In this document: piece after piece, positions 5,777 through 8,929 of the stretch
Layout: the number at the start of each line of letters is the position of its first letter
How positions within the stretch are numbered: the stretch's first letter is position 1
Assembly (NCBI GenBank): GCA_002309795.1
Contig: DBXZ01000059.1
Coordinates: 1 to 8,929 of the forward strand
Length of the DNA stretch: 8,929 bases
Source of the DNA: Bacteroidales bacterium UBA1199
GTDB lineage: Bacteria > Bacteroidota > Bacteroidia > Bacteroidales > UBA932
Direction of reading: 5' to 3'
The notes under the pieces: model-generated
What the model was told of the DNA's origin: nothing
What the model saw: only the letters and a program-made list of their open reading frames with translations
Databases searched by the model: none
Position numbers and translations under genes: made by a program

Positions 5777-8161
5777 ATGACCGCTCCCAAGTGTATCGTC
5801 ACCCTGTTGCTGGCGGCCGTCCTTTCCGGTACGGCCTTCGCGCAGCCGCGGAAGCAACAGCAGACGGCTACACCGCCGGAGGATTCGATCGTCCGCCTGA
5901 TCAGCGCTGAAAAGGCGTGGCAGATCACGGAGAACGGCGTCAACTACCGCCGCGTGCAGGGCGACGCCCGCTTTCTGCACAACGATACCTACCTGCTCTG
6001 CGATTCCGCCTCCTGGAATGTGGATTCCGAGGTGATCGAGGCCTACGGCAACGTGCGGCTGATGCAGGATGAGACGATGCTCACCAGCGACCAGCTGACC
6101 TACCTGATTCCGCAGAACCTGGCCCAGTTCAAGGGCTCCGTGGTGGAACTGCTCGACAAGGACGGCAACCTGCTGCGCACCCGCCAGCTCGAATACAATA
6201 CCAAGGACAGCCTCGCCTTCTTCCATGACGGCGGTGCCATGAAATCCAAGGAGGGGAACGTCATTGAGGGCCTGCACGGCACCTACGACTCCCGCACCAA
6301 GCGTTTCACGTTTGAAGAGAACGTCAATCTCTACATGGACTCCATCCTGATGCGGACCGAACGGCTGACCTACGATTCCAATGAGGAGAAGGCCTACTTC
6401 GGCCCGGAAACCCATACCTGGATGGACGAGACCTTTGTCCGGGCGGACGGAGGGTGGTACACGCGCAAGGACAGCACGCTATGCTACCAGAAGAACGTCT
6501 ACGCGATGGACGAGACCTACGAGATCTGGTGCAACGAGGCTTACCGCCGCGGTCCGACCCATGAGGTGGAACTGCTCAGCCGGGTGCAGGTGTTCAATCC
6601 GGAACGCAAGACCGTGCTCTACGGCAACCGGCTGCGCTACCTGCAGGACTCCTCCAAAGCCTATCTGCTGGAGAATCCGGCGGCAGCCTATTATGGGGAG
6701 AATGAGAATCACGAAGCGGATTCGCTCTTCATCTCCTCCGACACGATGGTATTCCGTGCGGTGCCTCGCCATGAGTTCTCTGCAGAAGAGATTGCTGCGG
6801 CCCGCAAGCGGCGCGAAGACGCCCTCTTCGATGCGCTGGCTGAATTTCGCGCCCGGCAGGCGGCCGAGCATCAGCAGAAGGTGGAAGAATCGCTCCGGGC
6901 GGCCGGCAAGCTTCCGCCGCTGAAGGCGGATTCGACGGCTGCAGCGCCTCCGGCATCGTCCGCTTTGGATCTCTCGGCCAAACCCGGGGAAGCGCGCCCG
7001 CAGGCCCCTGAAGCCGAGCCTGAACCCGAAACCGACACCACCGCTGCAGAATCCGTCCTGCCCGAACCGGTCGAGGAGGATACCGATACCACCGCCGTCA
7101 ACTGCATCTGGGCTTACCACAACGTGCGGATGTTCCGCAACGACCTGCAGGCAGCTGCCGACAGCGTCACTTTCTCCACGCTCGATTCGATTGCCGTGAT
7201 GAACGGCCGGCCCGTGATGTGGAATAAGGTCAAGAACCAGCTGACCAGCGAGAAGATGCACCTCTTCATCAAGGACGGCAGCGTGCATCGCGGCAGCATG
7301 ATTACCGATGCCCGCATCACCACGCGGGAAGACGCCGAGCACTTCAACCAGATCAAGAGTACCGAGATGATGGGCTTCTTCCACGACAACGAGCTCTACC
7401 GCTACGACGCCCTGGGCAACGTGGCGGCCATCTTCTATATGGAAGAGAACGGGGTGCTGACCAACGTGAACATCAAGGAGTCCAAGTCGCTGACGGCCAT
7501 GATCAAGAATGCGGCGGCCACCCGGCTGCTCTATCTGGAAGAGATCAAGAGCGACGCCTATCCCATCCCGGATATCGAGAGTGAAAAGCAGAAGTTCAAA
7601 GGGTTCGAGTGGCGCGGCAACGAACGTCCCGTCACCCGTTTTGATGTGACGCAGATGCCGATCCCTATCACCTGGCGTCCGCTGTTCGACGGGGTGGAGC
7701 GGCCCGCGTTCCGCGAAACCGACCTCTATTTCAAAGGTTATATGAAGGGCGTCTTCGAACAGCTGGAGGCGCGTGCCGAGGCCCGTCGATGGAGGAAGAT
7801 AGAGAAAGACCTGGAGAAATCCACCCGGGAGATGCGCGCGGAGTGGGCGCGTGCCGATGCGGCGCAGATCGATTCGCTCTGCGCGGCCACCGATACGCTG
7901 ACCCTGGCACTGCTGGATTCGCTCTATCCGTTCAAGGCCCCTGCGCAGGAGAAGATGAATCTCTTCCCGAACGAGACTCCCGCCAAAGAGGTTGTCAAGG
8001 CCCAGCAGGATACCGAGGTGAAGCCCGCCCGGAAGCTTACCTGGAAGGAGCGCCGCGCCCTCCGTCGCGAAGCCCGCAAGGCGCGCCGCGCCGCCCGCCG
8101 TGCGGAACGTGAAGCGCGCCGTGCCGCCCGTGCAGCGCAGCAAAAAAGCGCGACTCCGTAG
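5777..8161 (+). CDS. OstA/LptA-like outer-membrane biogenesis protein with basic Ala/Arg tail
   Basis: This 794-residue protein starts with a Sec signal peptide (about residues 1-22, ending GTAFA). The N-terminal half is a series of OstA/LptA-type beta-strand repeats: VQGDARFLHNDTYLLCDSA (60-78), EAYGNVRLMQDETMLTSDQL (88-107), AQFKGSVVEL (116-125), EGLHGTYDSRTKRFTFEENV (164-183). More repeats continue to about 330, and another block follows at 442-560 (YHNVRMFRNDLQAAADSVTF and onward). This points to a periplasmic jellyroll that binds or passes lipopolysaccharide or a related lipid, with the Lpt bridge the likely partner. Between the blocks lies a charged predicted coiled coil (331-378) and a Pro/Ala/Glu-rich linker (379-440). 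A second helical segment (654-700) precedes a 40-residue tail extremely rich in Arg and Ala (from about 752). The length is well above a minimal LptA (about 185 aa), though Bacteroidetes OstA-like proteins are known to be long. Its TAG lies within the downstream terminator. The lipid-transport role is inferred from family and context. Confidence 0.82.
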   Translation: MTAPKCIVTLLLAAVLSGTAFAQPRKQQQTATPPEDSIVRLISAEKAWQITENGVNYRRVQGDARFLHNDTYLLCDSASWNVDSEVIEAYGNVRLMQDETMLTSDQLTYLIPQNLAQFKGSVVELLDKDGNLLRTRQLEYNTKDSLAFFHDGGAMKSKEGNVIEGLHGTYDSRTKRFTFEENVNLYMDSILMRTERLTYDSNEEKAYFGPETHTWMDETFVRADGGWYTRKDSTLCYQKNVYAMDETYEIWCNEAYRRGPTHEVELLSRVQVFNPERKTVLYGNRLRYLQDSSKAYLLENPAAAYYGENENHEADSLFISSDTMVFRAVPRHEFSAEEIAAARKRREDALFDALAEFRARQAAEHQQKVEESLRAAGKLPPLKADSTAAAPPASSALDLSAKPGEARPQAPEAEPEPETDTTAAESVLPEPVEEDTDTTAVNCIWAYHNVRMFRNDLQAAADSVTFSTLDSIAVMNGRPVMWNKVKNQLTSEKMHLFIKDGSVHRGSMITDARITTREDAEHFNQIKSTEMMGFFHDNELYRYDALGNVAAIFYMEENGVLTNVNIKESKSLTAMIKNAAATRLLYLEEIKSDAYPIPDIESEKQKFKGFEWRGNERPVTRFDVTQMPIPITWRPLFDGVERPAFRETDLYFKGYMKGVFEQLEARAEARRWRKIEKDLEKSTREMRAEWARADAAQIDSLCAATDTLTLALLDSLYPFKAPAQEKMNLFPNETPAKEVVKAQQDTEVKPARKLTWKERRALRREARKARRAARRAEREARRAARAAQQKSATP

Positions 8162-8174
8162 AGCCGCGCTTTTT
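8142..8174. terminator. Bidirectional terminator overlapping the OstA-like stop codon
   Basis: AAAAAGCGCG (8143-8152) pairs exactly with CGCGCTTTTT (8165-8174). Inside, CTC (8154-8156) pairs with GAG (8161-8163) around a CGTA loop, with one A/C mismatch between. Plus-strand transcripts end in T5 and minus-strand transcripts in T6. The TAG stop of the upstream gene (8159-8161) falls in the loop and inner stem, so the last translated codons form the 5' arm. Confidence 0.9.
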
Positions 8175-8194
8175 CATTTCCGTCGGGAATAACC

Positions 8195-8929
8195 CTATTC
8201 GATAAATCCGAGAATCTGACCCTTCTCCACGCTCTCGCCGTGCTTGGCGTTGATGGAGACCAGCCGGCCGGAAGAGAGAGCCTTGACGGGCTCGATGCCG
8301 TAGTAGGCCTGCACGTAGCAGACCGTCTGGCCTTCGGTAATCTTCTCGCCGATCTTCGGAGCCACGCTCTCCTGTGCCGGATCCACGGTCCAGATGAGCT
8401 GGCCTTCAGCGGGTGCCTGGACGGGTTTGGCAGCGGGATGCTGCTCGAGTACCTTCTCCACGTCGAAAGCGGGAACTTCCACCACCGGGCGGGTGACGAT
8501 CTTGGGTGCACCGGCCTTTGCGCGGGCATCCTCGAGGGCGTCGTTGAAACGCTTCTCGGCGATTCCGCTCTTGTAGTCGCGGTACTGGCGCTCGTGCATG
8601 GCCAGTTCGAAGAGTTCTTCGTCGTCCTCTCCGCGGTCCCAACCCTCCTCTTCCATCATCTTTTCGAACTTCGGAAGCTCGTTGGGGAATGCGTCCTGCG
8701 GGTTGCCGGTGTAGAACTCGAGTCCTTTGGCCTTGACAATCTCCACGATTTCAGGAGCCAGCGGACCGGGGAGCTTGCCGGTCTTGCCGATAATCATGTT
8801 CATCGTATCCGGGTCGATCGTGCTCCAGCGAGGTTCGCCCTTGAGCGTGTGCATCAGGTTCATCAGGGCGGTGTTCTTCACATACTGGCTGAACGGGGTG
8901 ACCAGCGGCGGGTAACCGAGGCGCGGCCA
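8195..8929 (-). CDS. Biotin-dependent carboxyltransferase (oxaloacetate decarboxylase alpha / pyruvate carboxylase B type), C-terminal part with non-canonical arm domain
   Basis: The frame is open to the window edge (8929), so the true start lies beyond it; the GTG near 8881 is internal. The 244 visible residues begin WPRLGYPPLVTPFSQYVKNT, typical of the conserved domain following the carboxyltransferase barrel in oxaloacetate decarboxylase alpha and pyruvate carboxylase B. KLPGPLAPEIVEIVKAKGLE (52-71), TGNPQDAFPNELPKF (74-88) and EDDEELFELAMHERQYRDYK (101-120) confirm it. A linker (about 140-170) leads to a biotinyl/lipoyl-like hammerhead: QAPAEGQLIW, KIGEKITEGQTV, GRLVSINAKHGESVEKGQIL. In a biotin carrier the hairpin turn carries EAMKM; here it is QAYYG (residues 207-211), with Tyr210 (codon 8300-8302, TAC) where the biotinylated Lys should be. 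It therefore cannot be biotinylated there and probably works with a separate carrier. The gene ends facing the operon, across the shared terminator. The family is certain; the substrate is not. Confidence 0.85.
   Translation of the reverse strand, partial: WPRLGYPPLVTPFSQYVKNTALMNLMHTLKGEPRWSTIDPDTMNMIIGKTGKLPGPLAPEIVEIVKAKGLEFYTGNPQDAFPNELPKFEKMMEEEGWDRGEDDEELFELAMHERQYRDYKSGIAEKRFNDALEDARAKAGAPKIVTRPVVEVPAFDVEKVLEQHPAAKPVQAPAEGQLIWTVDPAQESVAPKIGEKITEGQTVCYVQAYYGIEPVKALSSGRLVSINAKHGESVEKGQILGFIE

Noticed and set aside
6479..8143. 554-codon minus-strand open frame across the OstA-like gene
   Set aside because: It is a shadow of the strongly G/C-biased sense gene; no domain, start context or promoter supports it.
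8195..8881. GTG at 8879-8881 as the true start of the carboxyltransferase gene
   Set aside because: The conserved family sequence WPRLGYPPLVTPFSQYV continues upstream in frame to the window edge, so the gene is simply cut by the window.

Overview
The window looks like a chromosomal segment of a fairly GC-rich member of the Bacteroidales, possibly Rikenellaceae-like and host-associated. The signs are a fimbrillin-type lipoprotein with a Bacteroidetes export tail, TAnnTTTG promoter elements in place of a sigma-70 -10 box, mostly AT-rich translation starts without Shine-Dalgarno sequence, and a guaB / parvulin-like / SurA / OstA-like gene order that I recall from gut Bacteroidetes. The assignment rests on reading, not on a database search.

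Layout. (1) 1-555 is the 3' end of pnp (KH and S1 domains plus a Gly/Asn/Arg-rich tail), closed by a hairpin terminator that can also serve the convergent small gene at 619-894. (2) 619-894 (minus) is a 91-residue acidic/helical protein of unknown function with its own promoter near 918-925. (3) 895-1150 is a non-coding, AT-richer stretch with a G8 tract, a distant inverted repeat and a GNRA-capped hairpin. (4) 1151-2266 holds a two-gene surface cassette: a 41-codon small ORF and a fimbrillin-like lipoprotein with an unusually strong Shine-Dalgarno, followed by a clear terminator. (5) 2350-8161 is a tightly packed four-gene operon under a near-ideal Bacteroidetes promoter: an IMP dehydrogenase lacking the CBS module, a SurA-N-like lipoprotein, a two-parvulin SurA-like chaperone and a large OstA/LptA-like protein. 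Gaps are 3 nt, an 8-nt overlap and 6 nt. (6) A bidirectional terminator overlaps the operon's last stop codon. (7) 8195-8929 (minus) is the C-terminal part of a carboxyltransferase of the oxaloacetate decarboxylase alpha / pyruvate carboxylase B type whose terminal swinging-arm domain has Tyr where the biotinylated Lys is expected.

How the genes work together: the last three genes of the operon read as an outer-membrane biogenesis set (two periplasmic chaperone-like proteins and a lipopolysaccharide-transport-like periplasmic protein), oddly led by a purine-synthesis gene. The fimbrillin-like cassette would deliver a product to the same outer surface. pnp and the carboxyltransferase are unrelated housekeeping or metabolic neighbours. 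I see no CRISPR array, IS element, tRNA or rRNA. The most unusual points are the CBS-less GuaB, the biotin-less terminal domain, and the small-ORF plus lipoprotein cassette with its G8-containing leader.
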